Positions 42,065-54,964 of a stretch of 64,000 nucleotides of DNA are shown here, piece after piece. This DNA is from Cryptomeria japonica (lineage: Eukaryota; Streptophyta; Pinopsida; Cupressales; Cupressaceae). Below the pieces are notes generated by a model. The model worked only from the letters and a program-made list of their open reading frames with translations, ran no database searches and had not been told where the DNA came from. A program made the translations under genes and the position numbers. The stretch lies in NCBI RefSeq assembly GCF_030272615.1, contig NC_081407.1, forward strand, positions 151,363,048 to 151,427,047, in the 5' to 3' direction. How positions within the stretch are numbered: the stretch's first letter is position 1; every line of letters begins with the position of its first letter.

Positions 42065-43550
42065 GATCATAATGGAGTGTCTGGTGACACTTACTAGTTT
42101 TGTATTTTTGAAGTTGTAGGTGCATTTTTGTAGCAAGCATTTGACACTTTAAGTGTCATTTTATATATATGTTTTTGCATTTAGAATATGCACAAGTTCT
42201 AAGTCAAGTAGGACTCAATTTTGACTTAGTCATAATTAGTTGAACTCTTTTTCTAGTTTTACTCATAGCCCCTCTCTCATATATATAAGGGAGCTCTTTG
42301 TAATTCTGATATTTAATTCTATGCAACAAAACTTTTTTGAAGTGAAGGGCAAAGTGAAATTTTGAGTTCATATTTCTTATTTTGCAAACTTGATCAAATA
42401 AGAGAACATCTTTAGCATTGAGACTTTGTGTTGGATTCATTGTGATTTATGGTGAGAGTGTTCTTAGGTCATTATTATTGTAGAATCTTGTTTTGATTGA
42501 CCAAAAGCATTGTGGAGAAGTATTGTTAAAGAGAAGCAAATTTTTTTTTGTAAAATTTGTGTTATATTTCAATATTTGTAAGGTAGAATTGGTACGCAAA
42601 TAACCATTTAAAGACTTTGAGCTTTACTTTGTTGTCTTAAGTAAAAGTTTAAAAAAATGTAAGTGGGTATCAATACAAAGACTTTGTTATTTGTCTTGTT
42701 ATCTTGGAAAGTGCATTTTGGGTTACATAATTTGTTGGTTAAAGGTTGATAGGATTATAGTGTTTCGAAGACTTTGAGCTCAAGTTCTATTTTTTCATCT
42801 CGAGGAAGCAACATAAGACTTTGTTCTTTCCTGGAAACTTTGCTTCTTGTTACTTGTATATTAAATTACTAACTTAGAAATTTATTTAAATCATTGTTAC
42901 TCTTAATTGTAGCTTCTTTTCTCAAGAAAGAGAAAAGAATAACATTTATTCTGAAAAAGAGAATAAGATGATGTATCACCCAAGTTTAGATTAGGATTCA
43001 TAGTTAGAGTTTTGTCCTAAGTAGAGAAGATTAGCAATAAAATGGGGAGTCTTCCCTTATAATTAAGAGAAAATTAATCTCATGTACTGTGGTTGAAGCC
43101 ACCATTTTGTAAACCTCACAAGTTTACAAAATTTTCAACCAACACAATTTCACATCTAAGCTAGTATGAACTAGTTCTTAGCAAATCCTTTACCATTTTT
43201 TCTTTTATTTATTTTCACTCCTAGATAGTGTTCTCCTTTCATGGTCAAGTTGCCTTGACCATGTTTCCTTGACCATGTGCTTTCTTTGAATTTTTCTTGC
43301 ACATACTCTTTGATTGCCCCATTGTTATTTAGGCATTCCTTTATGATGATATCTCACTTATTCATCCACTTGTCATTATTTTCATCCATGTGCTCTTCCT
43401 TCTATCTAATTTATCTTTTGCCACCATTTTGGGCCAACAAGACATCTCTATGTGTTCTAGCCTCTTCAAATAACTTAACCATCATATCATAGTCAATGTC
43501 TCCATGGAAAAGGCGCCAACTTCAGCCAAGGCAATCTCATAGGGAAAAGG
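42065..43550. other. AT-rich relic region, possible LTR remnant
   Basis: No coding signal. A TATA-like catatatataaggga at about 42278-42292, followed by 800 bases rich in gactttg motifs, resembles an LTR promoter region, possibly the 3' LTR of the element that carried the split ORF. No partner copy was found, so this is tentative. Confidence 0.25.
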
Positions 43551-43599
43551 CAATTGTATTTTGAGAGTACTTGTTATTAGATGGTTTCTTCATCTCTTT

Positions 43600-44150
43600 A
43601 TATATATCCATTTCATTATTGATGCATTCTCACACCAAGCTTCACAGTATTCGTATAGCACTACTAGCACTACTAGCAACCCAAAAAGAGTTCTTTTAGT
43701 TTTTCAATCCCACAATTCAGCCCTTTTGCATCTATTGTGTGATGAGCATATGGTTTTCCATCGTCCTTGTATCCTTTTTCCTCAACATGTCTCCTAGATG
43801 AACTTATTATAATTTGACACTCTATCATGCTCCTGAAGAGTTTACTAAAGAGAGGATTGATCGATATAGTGTGGTAGTTACAAGGGTGGGTTATATCACC
43901 ACTTTTGAGCAAGGGGATGATGATGCTAGTCATCCAATTTGCTAGAAAACTATTATAAATGTTGCATAAATATATTTTTAAGGTGTGGTATGAGGACTTT
44001 CATGGACCCTATTTATATGTTTTGCTTGTAATCCATATATGTCTTGTGTTTTACCCATTGCAAGATGTTTAATTACTTCTTTAATATCTTTCGTGGAGAA
44101 TAGTTTGGCCATTATATTAGTAGAGAGACATCTTTATCTTGGATCGTGTC
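43600..44150 (-). pseudogene. LINE (non-LTR) reverse transcriptase fragment
   Basis: On the minus strand, pieces read F-S-T-K-D-I-K-E-V-I-K, M-G-K-T-Q-D-I-Y-G-L-Q-A-K-H-I, then (43933-43673) S-I-I-I-P-L-L-K-S-G-D, N-Y-H-T-I-S-I-N-P and H-H-T-I-D-A. This order matches the N-terminal reverse-transcriptase motifs of plant LINEs (GK..G.DG..AE, then P..K.GD...NYR.I). The catalytic box is absent and stops are present, so it is a decayed fragment. Confidence 0.6.
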
Positions 44151-44229
44151 ATACAATATTTTTCATATTTCATCTATTATTATTATAATATATTGCTCTT
44201 TGGTTGTGCTTTTTTGTTGAAATTCTTTT

Positions 44230-45478
44230 TAGAAGCCTCAGGGGTTGTGTTTCTTGGTGCAAAACAATAGATATTCACATAGCTTAGTACTCAACTTAGA
44301 GACATAAGTTTCCACTGAGAAACTATCCAAACTCCATTACTCTGATTCATTTATCTATCAATCCAAGGACGTGTAACTTGAAATGGGACTACAAAATATA
44401 CACACTAAGAGTTTCTAGGCAAATAGGAATGCGAGATAAATCTTTACAGAAAAAGAAATTTCTTTGAAATCGTAACTCAGAAAGACAGTGCTAACTTCTA
44501 CCACTGAAATGTAAACTCTTTTAGCTTATGCAGAAACAAGTACTTTGATTCATCGTGGCTGCAAGAGTGGATAATGATCAAATTAATGGAACATCACTAA
44601 GTAACTTGAAAGATGAAGTAAACAAAATACAATTAAACATAATCCTCACCAAGTGGGCCCCCTAGGGTGAGTCTCCTGAAATGAGAGTTACAACATAAAC
44701 TAACTAATCAAGCTCACACATCCATATCCAAATACCATAAGTTGCTTCAGAAAATAGATATTCTTCTTATTTAGAAACTAGTTCAACAACATAACATTAC
44801 TTAATACCAAATCAAGAACTAACTATCTAAGGAATGAGAGAGGGATTTATAACATTCATCCTCCCAACAATTCCCAAAAACATTATCTCCACTTCCCAAT
44901 ATCTAAGTGGAAGTTTTTATTCAAACTTATTAAATCTAGGAAAACAAAGACAATTAGGACTCAATCTTTCTTTGAACATTTGTAGATCTTTCCTATATAT
45001 CCTCTAAAATTTGTCATGATCAACAACAAAATTCATTAATGGATCGATACTAATTTGTAGATTCCTTAATGAGCTTTGTTAGCAATTCCCAAGTCACAAT
45101 AGATCTTTGAAATCTTCTCGCCCTATTGTCCATCCTTTGCCCATGTTGCCACGTTATGAATGAAGCCTTGTTCCATAACAAAGACTATTTCCATGCATCT
45201 GCAACACAAGGATTAGAGAAAGAATTTCATCTACATTTCATGATCACTCATTTGTAAAAATTTATAAGTCACATAAAAACAGTAAATACTAATAATTGCA
45301 TTCATAAAGTTCAGGGCGTTTGTCAAATAAAGGTTTCCAATTATAGGTGGTATGATTATCAAAATAGGTGTATAAGGTCGGCTAAAGTATGTTTATAAAA
45401 TCCATCATCAAAATATAAGAGTCTTAAAGATACCTAAATGTCTATAAAAGAAAATAAAACTATGGCTCATCACACCCC
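44230..45478 (-). repeat. Putative 3' LTR of Gypsy-2 (left end estimated)
   Basis: On the minus strand it begins TGTGATGAGCCATAG right after the purine tract TTGGGGG (45479-45485). It contains the motif gggggcccacttgg shared with the Gypsy-1 LTR. The left end is not fixed because the other LTR is outside the window. Confidence 0.45.
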
Positions 45479-45519
45479 CAACTGAGGCTTTTGTTGGTCC
45501 ACCAGCAGATATTTCTCCT

Positions 45520-48021
45520 ATAGAGGTTTTTTAATTTCCCTTCCAAGTCAGCAGTCTAAAATCAGTAGCAAAAGTCCCCCCCTTGGTTTTAGCAATAGGG
45601 CTCCAACAAAACCCTTGATCCTTTTTTAAATTATCCCATCGATCTCTTTCTTGCTCCACATCACAATACTGTAATTCCTCCCAATGGGGAATAATCTACC
45701 ATATCATAGGTGGCTGAAAGATCAAGGGAATCCATTTTTCCTGCTGGGTTCATCCCAAATGTATATAGGTGGCTGCACACATGTGTGTTGCATGATATTT
45801 CCTTAATGAATGAGGCTCCATTCTCTTCAAGTCTTTTGGCAACCAATTCCATCTTCGAGCAAGGTGTCCATATATCGCTCTTGTTGTTGTCCCTGCCATC
45901 TGTTCATATTCATTATAAATTTCTTCCCTTAGTGATAGTACAATTCTTTTGACTTTTGGCTTAGCGGTAAGCTGGTTCCATCTATAATAAATCTCATCTG
46001 AATCTCCTACCTCAACCCTTAATGGCAAGGGAATAATTTGTTCCATGTCCATGTATTCCCTGGCCTGCTCACCCCTAGCATTCTCATTTTGAATATAGGA
46101 CATAAATGCTCTGAGATGGACATCTCCAATAGAGAGTAGTGTAGTGTATGGAATAGCATAATTGTGAACATAAAAATCACAAAGCAAGTTCTTTTGCTCA
46201 TGAGGAGAGGTATTATAAGCATCGATAAATTCCTTAGGAGTCATTAATGATGAATTCAACCCTAACAACTCCATACCTATTTTGTAAGAAAGATGTATTT
46301 CCTTTAAATAAATAGAATATACTCTATGGGGAGGTATAAATTCAATTACCTGAGGCAACAAGGTAGCTAGGTTATCTATTATATCCTCCAGCCTATTTAT
46401 TGTTACATATTTCTCCTGCAATTTTCCTTCTAATTCCTCCTTTTCTTTTTTCCATTCTTCCTCATTTTCTAACAATTTCAATAACTCAAAAGCAATTGAA
46501 GCCCAGGAAAAGAGGGTGGATTTTTCTTTCTTACCATAACCTTTGTTCTTTGTTCCTCTTGATCCACCTTCTTAGAAACCTCGGCCAAGTTTTCTAATGT
46601 CACAACTTTCTTCTTATCATTAACTTTTCTATGATGGGCTTTCTTAGGGTTTGAAGTGTTGTCTTCGATGTTCAGGTTGATTTGGATTTCTCCAGAATGG
46701 ATCAACACTTTTTTTTCTTCTTCTTCTACTTCCTCTTCTTTTTCTTCCTCTTCTTCTTCTACTTCCTCTTCTTTTGCTTCCTCTTCTTCTGCTTTCTCTT
46801 CTTCACCTTTGTTTGTTCCTGGATTGGTCAGAATCGTATTGTGAGCTATATTTCCTGTTGCATAAAATGTCTTTCCTCTCAATTCCTCTTTTTCTCTTGA
46901 ATCTTCTCTCATGTCCCCTTCTGAGAACTCCTCTGAATGAGATATTTCTTGTTCCCATTCTTCTTCTTCACGAGAGGAAGAGGATTGAGATGGCATCCCA
47001 AAAGAGTGTTTTGGAGGAGGTTCTTCCTCACCAGAGTCAAAGCTTTGAATATCAATTCTTTCTCCTACGATAATTTTGCCCTTAAATTTATTTTTCAACC
47101 GGTGGCTGGTTCTTATAGGTCATTTTCCTGCAGAAGGTTTCTTAGTTTTCTTCCCTTTTTTTACTAAACTGACCCTCCCCTATAGCAAATTTCTTCATTT
47201 CCTATGTTTTAGCAAGGGTTTCACATTCTTTCCCTCTTTGCTTTTTTTTTCTCAACCCTAGCTTCTTGGGCTGGCTTTTCTTTCTTCTTCCCCTTGGATG
47301 AAACCACTAGGGTTTCCTGAGCAACATTTAGAGAGGCATCCTCACCTTCTCTTCTATGAATTCCGGTTGGTTCAAAGGACAAAACATCTGTATCCTTTCC
47401 AATACTAGGAATTTGCTTTAGTGGACAAGCTCCAATTATGGCTAGAAAGTCCTCACATTGCATTCCAGGGTTGGTTTCTACTAGGGTCTGCTCAATCAAC
47501 AATTAAATTAAACAATGGTGAGACACATATTGAAGGTTACCTTTTTGTACTTGAGCTACCATTTGCTTCAACATGTTATAGAGAAAATTGAGAACATTCA
47601 TCCGTCTACCATGCTTCAAATGACTTAACAATTTAAAGTGTACATAGTGCAATTGAGATTGTCTTCCCTCACAAGTAATATACATAATAACATAGGTTAC
47701 CCTATGAGCCCAGAGAGGTGGAAGAGACCTGCTAGTTCTCTGCTTAGTGACATTAAAAGGAGGGCCACCACGTTTTGTGAATTGAGCTCGAGCAGACCTA
47801 ACATCCTCAGTTTCTGGAAAAGGTTCACCATCCATGGGCAAACCAAAAACTTAAGCAATACGCTCCTCTGTAACAGGAACCCTCAATCCCTTCACCACAG
47901 CCATATCATCCTTCAAAGACTATGCAAATTCCAAAGCTACATTGTCATCATAAGCATGTAATTGCAAAAAATAGTTTCTCCATCCACAACCTCTAATTAG
48001 AGGTTCATAATCCTTTATCAT
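45520..48021 (-). pseudogene. Extra ORF downstream of integrase in Gypsy-2
   Basis: From an ATG at 48021 the minus strand reads G-W-R-N-Y-F-L-Q-L-H, V-V-K-G-L-R-V-P-V-T-E-E-R-I-A and F-G-L-P-M-D-G-E-P-F, then a helical stretch to 47503. This resembles N-terminal domains annotated as putative plant transposon protein / Athila-like ORF; the match is from memory. A Lys-rich stretch (47502-47221) and an acidic Glu/Lys low-complexity region (46850-46690) follow. The C-terminal alpha-helical domain (46481-45660) contains L-L-C-D-F-Y-V-H-N-Y-A-I-P and L-R-A-F-M-S-Y-I-Q-N. At least three stops and two frameshifts (one at about 46480) break it. No membrane segment is visible. Full length would be around 800 residues. 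Confidence 0.6.
46703..46803 (+). repeat. (TTC)n-rich low-complexity tract
   Basis: About 100 bases of TTC/CTT repeats, which encode the Glu-rich acidic segment of the Gypsy-2 extra ORF on the minus strand. Confidence 0.85.
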
Positions 48022-48783
48022 TTCATATTAGACTATGCTCTATAGGTTCTCTTTCGATTGGAGGACACCTCATTGACTGCAATTGCTACTGTCTTCAAGA
48101 AAACCTCTTCTGATATAACTCCAATTATGAAGCTTTCTTTTCCCAAATTCCAATTGTAACAGAAAACTTCTTGCAGAAAAAGTAGTTGAGAGGTTTTCAC
48201 ACAGGCTTAGCACAGAGAAAGTTTTTAAATTTTGCTAAAATAGGAATAGAATGAACTTTAATCATTGGTGAGTAAACCTTTTTTTAAAATTAACCCAACA
48301 CTCAACCTGAGTTATCATACCTATTTGAAATTAATCCTAATAATGACAATATCTTATCATACCTATCCCCCCCCAACTGAAGTTAAAAGAAAGTGTCCAC
48401 ACATGCAGGAAAGTAGGATAGGGGAATGCAATCATAAATATTTACTATAAATGAAATGACATAAAATGTGGAACAAAAATAATACAATAATTAAACTGAT
48501 GAAAGTACTTACGTGACTGGAAAGATAATTGTGGCACACTCATAAGATTATTGGCACGTGCAATGAAAGAGTTATTTTTGAAATGTTCAAATAATGATTG
48601 TAGTTGTGGAAGTGAAGTGAAAGATAAGAAGTATGTATGAAATGAGATGATGTGGAATAGAACAAAGAAATGAACTCCACGTAGACATGTAGTTGTTTAT
48701 TATGATTAATGGTAACTTGTGATCAAGTAGACGGTGGACCCAAAGGATCACCATCAGTGGTTGTAGGAGTGTTGTCTATTTTT
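48022..48783 (-). other. Gypsy-2 spacer between integrase and extra ORF
   Basis: No coding signal. It contains a minus-strand G8 tract (plus 48367-48374), comparable in position to gtttgggggagggg at about 21789-21802 in Gypsy-1. Both elements thus keep a G-rich tract about 700 bases or less after integrase. Confidence 0.5.
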
Positions 48784-50297
48784 TCAAATTGTAAACTCCT
48801 CCTTAGTACTGGGTTTGTGGTATAGTTGAAGTTTGTGGCCATTAACTAGCAGTTTAAAGCTTGCATTGTCAATAGTGGCTAATTTGACTGTGCCATTATC
48901 AAATACTTGTTCTGTTTCATATGGACCAAAACACCATGTTTGCAATTTACCCAGGTTGTCTTTAAATTTGGAATCATAGAGTAAAGCCCAGTCACATGCA
49001 TGAAAAGTTTTAGTTGTGATATATTTGTCATGCCATTTCATTCGATGTTGTTGGATTAAAATTGTATTTTGCAATGTTGATTTCCTCAATACATCCAGTT
49101 GATTGAGGTGTATTATTCTATATTATTGTGCGATTGTCAAGTCCATACCCAACTCTATTGCAGTACGTAGAGTTTTGTGCTCAAACTCTGCAGGCATGAC
49201 TGCATGTTTACCATATACCGACTCAAAGGGTGTAAACCCTGTAGTTATTTTCCAAGATGTTCTATAGGCTTAGACTGCCTCTGACACATGATTTGACCAA
49301 TCTTTCTTATGGATTGCAACTATTTTTGTTAATATGGCTTCAATTTCTCTGTTAGTCACTTCCACCTAGCCATTGGCTTGGGGATGGTAGGGTGTAGACT
49401 TTTTATGTCAAATAGTATATTCTTCTACCATAGCAGCAATAAGATTAGATGTAAATTGAGCACCTTGATCTATTACAAGTTCTTTGGGAACTCCAAATCT
49501 TGTAAATATATCCTCATATAGGAACTTTGTGACCTTTTTGTCTCTTGCATGCTTCATTTCTCTTACTTCAACACATTTGGTAAGGTAGTATGTACAGACT
49601 AGGATGTAGGATTTTTCATTAGATGGAGGATCAATTGGACCAATAAAGTCCATACCTTGTTTGTCAAAAGGTGTGACAACTACTTGAGGATGCAATGACA
49701 TCTCATATGACCTTATTGGGGGACCCATTCTTTGACATTTGTCACATTTCCTTGTATAGTTGACTGCATCCTTATGGAGGGTAGGTCAATAATACCCTGT
49801 ATTGAGTATTTTCATTGTTGTTCTTTTGGCTGCCAAATGACCTCCACAAGGTTCATCATGTCATGCATGGGGGATGTAAAATGTTTCATCTTCCCTGATA
49901 CATCTTCTCATAACATTATCTAGTATAGTGTAGAACAAGCATCCTTTGACCTAGGTATATGGAAATATTTCTCAACAAGGATCCTCTTATCTTTTAGGGA
50001 GAAGTATGAGGGCATCTTACCAGTAACCAAATAATTGGCTATATCAACATACCATGGTATGTGCACAGTAATAGAAAATAGATGTTCATCTGGGAAAGAA
50101 TAATCTATTATAGACTCATTAGGCTGATGTGTAAGTCTAGACAAAAAGTCATCCACGACATTTACTTTACTCATCTTATCAATAATACTAATATCAAACT
50201 CCTACATCATAAGTAACCATCTTGCTAGTCTGCCAGAAACAACTGATTTGTTCTTGAGGTACTGTATTGCTATATGATTAGTATAAACATATAGTTG
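48784..50297 (-). pseudogene. Gypsy-2 RNase H end and integrase
   Basis: Just left of the insertion site, the minus strand reads Y-Q-L-Y-V-Y-T-N-H and a domain linker with M-S-K-V-N-V-V-D-D-F-L-S-R-L (50174). The HHCC region (49900-49740) is damaged. The core (49728-49408) has M-D-F-I-G-P-I-D and I-D-Q-G-A-Q-F-T. The C-terminal domain (49089-48784) has W-A-L-L-Y-D-S, F-G-P-Y-E and L-Y-H-K-P-S-T. Stops and frameshifts separate these. It aligns along its length with Gypsy-1 integrase, and no chromodomain follows. Confidence 0.8.
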
Positions 50298-50302
50298 GTA
50301 TC

Positions 50303-51481
50303 TATTGTGTCATAAAATTGCGACCCATGCAATTTTAACCACATTTTGGGTCCTCACCTTAGCGAAAACATCTCCTTCCCTTACCGAGACCTATTTCTGC
50401 TTTTCCAACCCTTCACTCTTTCTCCTTCATGTCTTGTGTTTGCTTTAAACCCTGTCCGGGCCCTGAAATAGGGCAGGATAGGGGTGTGCCGCCCTTGTCC
50501 TCAACCCTTAGGTTGGCCCTATGTTTGATCTGCTCAATCTCCTATGCATTTCTTGTCTTCGGGGTTTGTAATTCCTCTTTATCGACCTTTGGTGGTTGAA
50601 AATTAATCCTTGAGGCATTATAAAAAGAAAATCAATACCCTCATTCATGGACAGATGGAGGACAAATGAACGCATGATAGGAGATAATAGGCATAAGGAG
50701 AAGATATAATATTTCAAGGTCATCATCAAGCATTCAAGTCTTCTTCATTCATCCATGGGAGCAACATTACAATATTCATTTGTAAGCATGTGTGTGTGTG
50801 TGTTAGGGTTTTGTCATGTTACATGCCATTTCATACAACATTTGTGGCTACATTCAATAAGCAAAGCAATCATCATCAACAAGTTGCAGATCTACAAGGT
50901 ATACATCTCCATTGTTTACATTTAAGCATTTGCAATTACTTTCTTTCTAGGTTGATTCCTCTATCGGGGTTTGACTGAGGCAAACCCCTATTCACAACCC
51001 CCTTTTCTTCTCTTTTATGTGTGTAGGTTGCAGGTGCGCAGCTGTAATTGCAAGTTTGGGCTTCATTTGAAGAGACAGAAGAACCCTTTTCATTTCGCGG
51101 ATTTTGTGGCGGACCATGTACATTCCCGCCATGGTCTTAACAAATTTTCTCCAAATTTGCAGGGCAAATCCACGTTAGTTGAATTAGCCTAGATCTAAAG
51201 TTACAACATGATCCCGAACTGGTAGCACCTCATTTCACTCATTTCCTCTCTCTTTTCCATAGTCAAACAAGTCAACTTTATCATTTACAAAAGAGGGTAA
51301 ATCACACTTCAACCACTTGGAATCCACTCATAATTCACATCCTTGTTCCCCTCAGATTTGGATCTAGTGGATTCAAGCCCCTGTTTTGAATGTAAAGTTC
51401 TTCCCAAGTGAAAATCATCCTAGTGGCTTCCTTTCTCTCTCCTAGGTGGGGAGTCACTAGGATCCAATTTTCCACTTTACA
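50303..51481 (+). repeat. 5' LTR of LARD-2 (1,179 bp)
   Basis: It contains a (TG)n run at about 50788-50801 and a TATA-like attataaaaag at about 50617-50627. It is followed by ttttggtgaacccgatgtc, the probable primer-binding region; the priming tRNA was not identified. Confidence 0.88.
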
Positions 51482-52449
51482 TTTTGGTGAACCCGATGTC
51501 TTACACATTAATTCTAATTTCTCATTATTAGATCTGATTAATTGCAATTTGAATTTCAAATTTTTATTTTCAAGTTTGATCTATTTGCAAATTTTAGAGG
51601 TTAATTGCATAAAAACCCTAACTTTTCATTTTGTGAGAATTAAGCTTGTGAGGTGTAAAATTTTAATTGCTTGTTACAGATGTAATTTCTATTTCAAAAT
51701 TTCAATTCAAATTTGTCTCTTTATTCTGAAAATTTAGTGGTTAAATCATAAAACCCTAATTTTTAAGATTCTTCTATTTTCGACCTTGGACTGCAAGTTT
51801 GAGCGATCTAGACATCTCGAAATCGGTTTTTTTTTGGGGATTCTGCATTAAAATCATAATCTCTACCATCCCTAAAAATTTTGAAAAAATTTGGTCCGAC
51901 TGTGTGCATTCCCGCTACGTTCCTTAGCTTTTTTCCCGAAATTTTGGGAGACGGAATTGACTGTATTTTTCTGCTCAGATCCAAAAAATCAACATACTTT
52001 ATCAATTTTAACACTCTCTAAGGTCAAACATAAATTTGAAATTCATCAAATTCACATCTTAAAATTAATTTTCATAAAAAGGTCCTAATTTTAGATTCGC
52101 TTTTTTAGCAAATTCAGATTTCACTTAAGAGACTTATAATGACAATTAATAAATTGGATTTACTTGCTCTTTCACATTTGATTACATTAATTGTTGCATA
52201 TATTTATCATGTGTCAGATAAGAGTTTCTTCCATTTCCCGTTGCTTCTCTTTCTTCATAGCACTTGGTCATATTGTGTTGTTAGGATTTCCAAATTATTA
52301 GATCTCAAAGCTTTCATGTATCATTTATGTTGCATTATGGTGATATTGTTAACAACATGCATTTCCTATGTTAATGACCTTAAAGCTTTTGTAGTTCCTA
52401 AACCTAGAGATCCTAATATTTGTACCTCTTAGGGTATCTTGTGTGAAAG

Positions 52450-53525
52450 AAATGAGATCTAATGCTTTGCCCAATGATCTTTCTACAAGAGAGAAAGCAT
52501 TGGAAACTAATATGGATCCTTCTTCTTCTTCTACGCATACCCTTGAGCAAGGGGGCAATATGACAACATCAACATTCTTACATCTTTAGATTCTCCTTAT
52601 TCTCCTAAGACCTATCTTCAACATCAAAGTCTATTTAGAGAGGATGATGTCATGCATTTTATTCATGACCTTTCTCCTCACATATAAATCACTAAAAATG
52701 AGCTTTTAGATGATGAAGATGTTCTTCCCCAATCTTCCAAAAAGGATAAGCTTGATAAAGGTAAAGATATTCTCATTCCACATGATACTCTTCCTTCATC
52801 TACAAATCCTTTTCTGCCTCCTCATACATCCGATTTCAAAGAAATTCATGATCCTGTTCCTCCATCTAGTCAATTACAACATTCTTATAGTCGTGGCTTT
52901 TATATAATGACAAAAAAAGGTTTTAAAGGACAAGGAATTGGGAAATTTGAGCATGGAATTCATGTCCCTATAAACCATCCTACACAAACTACTACAAGAG
53001 GCCTAGGAAGTGGTACCCCTATTTCTATGGACGAATTCCTTAGGCTTCAAAACTTTAAAGATTACCTTTAAAAACAACAAATCAAGAGAGCCCACAAGAA
53101 TGATTCTTCTTCAAAGTGTCCATTTTGTTCATTTCATCAAGCCCATGACCATAATGCTGATGATTGCCTTGATTTTCAAAAATCTATTCAAGATGGCATA
53201 TAAAGTGGCAAAATTATAATTGTGGATGATGAAACTCCTTCTAACAAACCTTATTCTTCACGGGAAGATGATATTTACCATCCTAACAGATTAGCTACAA
53301 GAATCTATTGGAGATTGAAATATGACAAGAACATTTCCTTTCCTTCTCAAAATAAAAACAAAAATCTTAAGCAAGTGAAAGGTATTGAATATTGCATTTT
53401 TCATGATTCACATTATATTGGAAATTTTTATGCATTTAATAAATTTGTTCAACTATAATATGATCTTGCACACATTTGTCTCACAAAGGATCTAGTTGTA
53501 TTTCTTGGTAAAAACATCGTGCCTT
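52450..53525 (+). pseudogene. LARD-2 ORF with G-patch and CCHC-like cluster
   Basis: About 350 codons with four or five stops. The N-terminal half is low-complexity (Ser, Pro, Asp, Lys). At about 52890-52970 is a G-patch: G-F-Y-I-M-T-K-K-G-F-K-G-Q-G-I-G-K, then H-G-I-H-V-P-I. G-patches bind RNA or helicases and occur in retroelement polyproteins, in plants mainly of the Tat branch of Gypsy. At about 53118 follows C-P-F-C-S-F-H-Q-A-H-D-H-N-A-D-D-C, a Cys/His cluster. A protease-like flank is not evident. It is probably the gag-proximal part of a Tat-like element that lost pol. Confidence 0.6.
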
Positions 53526-54040
53526 AGCACTTCTTTTCCCTTCATGTTGCTCTTCATCCTATGGCATAATTAGCCCATTTCACGGGGGCTCTTTATCATT
53601 AGTGGTGGTAGTATTTTACTTTAACATACTTTGGGGAAGCAACATGAAGTCTATTTCTCTACTTCTTTCTATACATTTATCTCTATCTTGGTGCATTATT
53701 CATTATTAGATCTCTTTTCTTGCATAGAGCTATTCCTATGTGAGCATATAATTGTTCTTTGTTTCTCCTCTTTTCTTGAAGATGGGAATCTTTAATGAGT
53801 ACTGCACTTCTTCTCTTTCCCTCATTCTCTTGGAAATCTCACCTCTTCTATGATTTTGATTATTCGCAAGTATGATATGCCCCTTAGCAGGGAATGATCT
53901 CTTGAGAAGTATGTATCCTTTTGTTAAGAGGATTTTGTTCCACTTGGACGACATGTCACTTGAAACTAATCACCATTAGAACATGTGTAATTTTCTCCTC
54001 ATTCTCCTCACTTTGGGGGCAAGGATTTTCACTCCTTTCC

Positions 54041-54066
54041 CTTTCTTTCTTTCTTTCTTTCTTTCT
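54041..54066 (+). repeat. (TTTC)n microsatellite
   Basis: About six units of ctttctttctttctttcttt in the LARD-2 interior. Confidence 0.95.
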
Positions 54067-54964
54067 CATTTATCATTATTTTCTTTAGGGGCTGCATTGT
54101 TATACGTGAAATACATTTCTTACAATGGTATGATTTTATGATTAATCCCCCTTGGGAAATCTATTATGATTTTTCTCTCTTCTTTTCAAAGATTACCACT
54201 TCTTGAGATGTGTATTTCACATTTACTAATGTCTTTTCTTGCATGTGGTCATGTAAGTTGATTGCACATTTGCTTATGTTTATTCTCTCTCTAGTAGATT
54301 GTGTAATATCTTCTCATTGTCCCTTAGCTTGGGGGGGGGGGGGAATGATCCTTCTCTCTCTCTTTCTCTAGGGATCCACTTTACCCTATTAAGTGGATTG
54401 TGTGAGTTCTATTACTTGATTCCATTCCTTGTCTGGAATTGTTGGTTATTGACTTAAGGATTCTCTCTTATACAAGAAGTGTTAATCCTTGATTACGACC
54501 TCTTTTACACTTGGTAATGCACATCTATGATAAATCCAACCATCCCTCTAGGGGCTAAATGTGAGTCATCCCTCATCAAGAATCTCTTTCACCTAGAAAT
54601 AGGAGGAAGGATTGCATTCTTGTTCTTTCCTTTTCTTGTTCTAGAAGATGTTATACTTGTCTAAGACAACTCCTCTTGGGGGTAGATGTATTTTTGAACA
54701 AAGATCCCTTCTCATCCAAGGATCACCTTTACACTTACAACAATATATCTATTTTCAATATCTTATCCTTGCTTGAAGAGTATTCCCTCTCTTTCTTGGA
54801 TTTATGACATTGTTGCATAGCAGATATCTTCTTTGTGATGAAGGTAGGTATCCTTGTTCTACTTTCCTTAAGATATCAACATTAAACTATGTTGACATCT
54901 TAAGGGGGGGGGGGGGGGTACCCACACTGCTCCTTTGTACTATACTTCTCTCATGCATTCAACA

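Noticed and set aside
42260-42300. Promoter of a host gene
   Set aside because: A TATA-like motif is present but no ORF follows; a relic LTR is the simpler explanation.
46656-47073. Phe/Ser-rich open frames on the plus strand
   Set aside because: These are antisense to the (GAA)n-coded acidic region of the Gypsy-2 extra ORF.
45520-48021. Envelope gene of an endogenous retrovirus-like element
   Set aside because: The position fits, but no signal peptide, furin-like site or membrane-spanning helix is visible in any fragment.
54332-54918. Long G homopolymers (also about 26251-26262)
   Set aside because: Could form quadruplexes, but such runs are common near purine tracts and their length is unreliable in assemblies; no further support.
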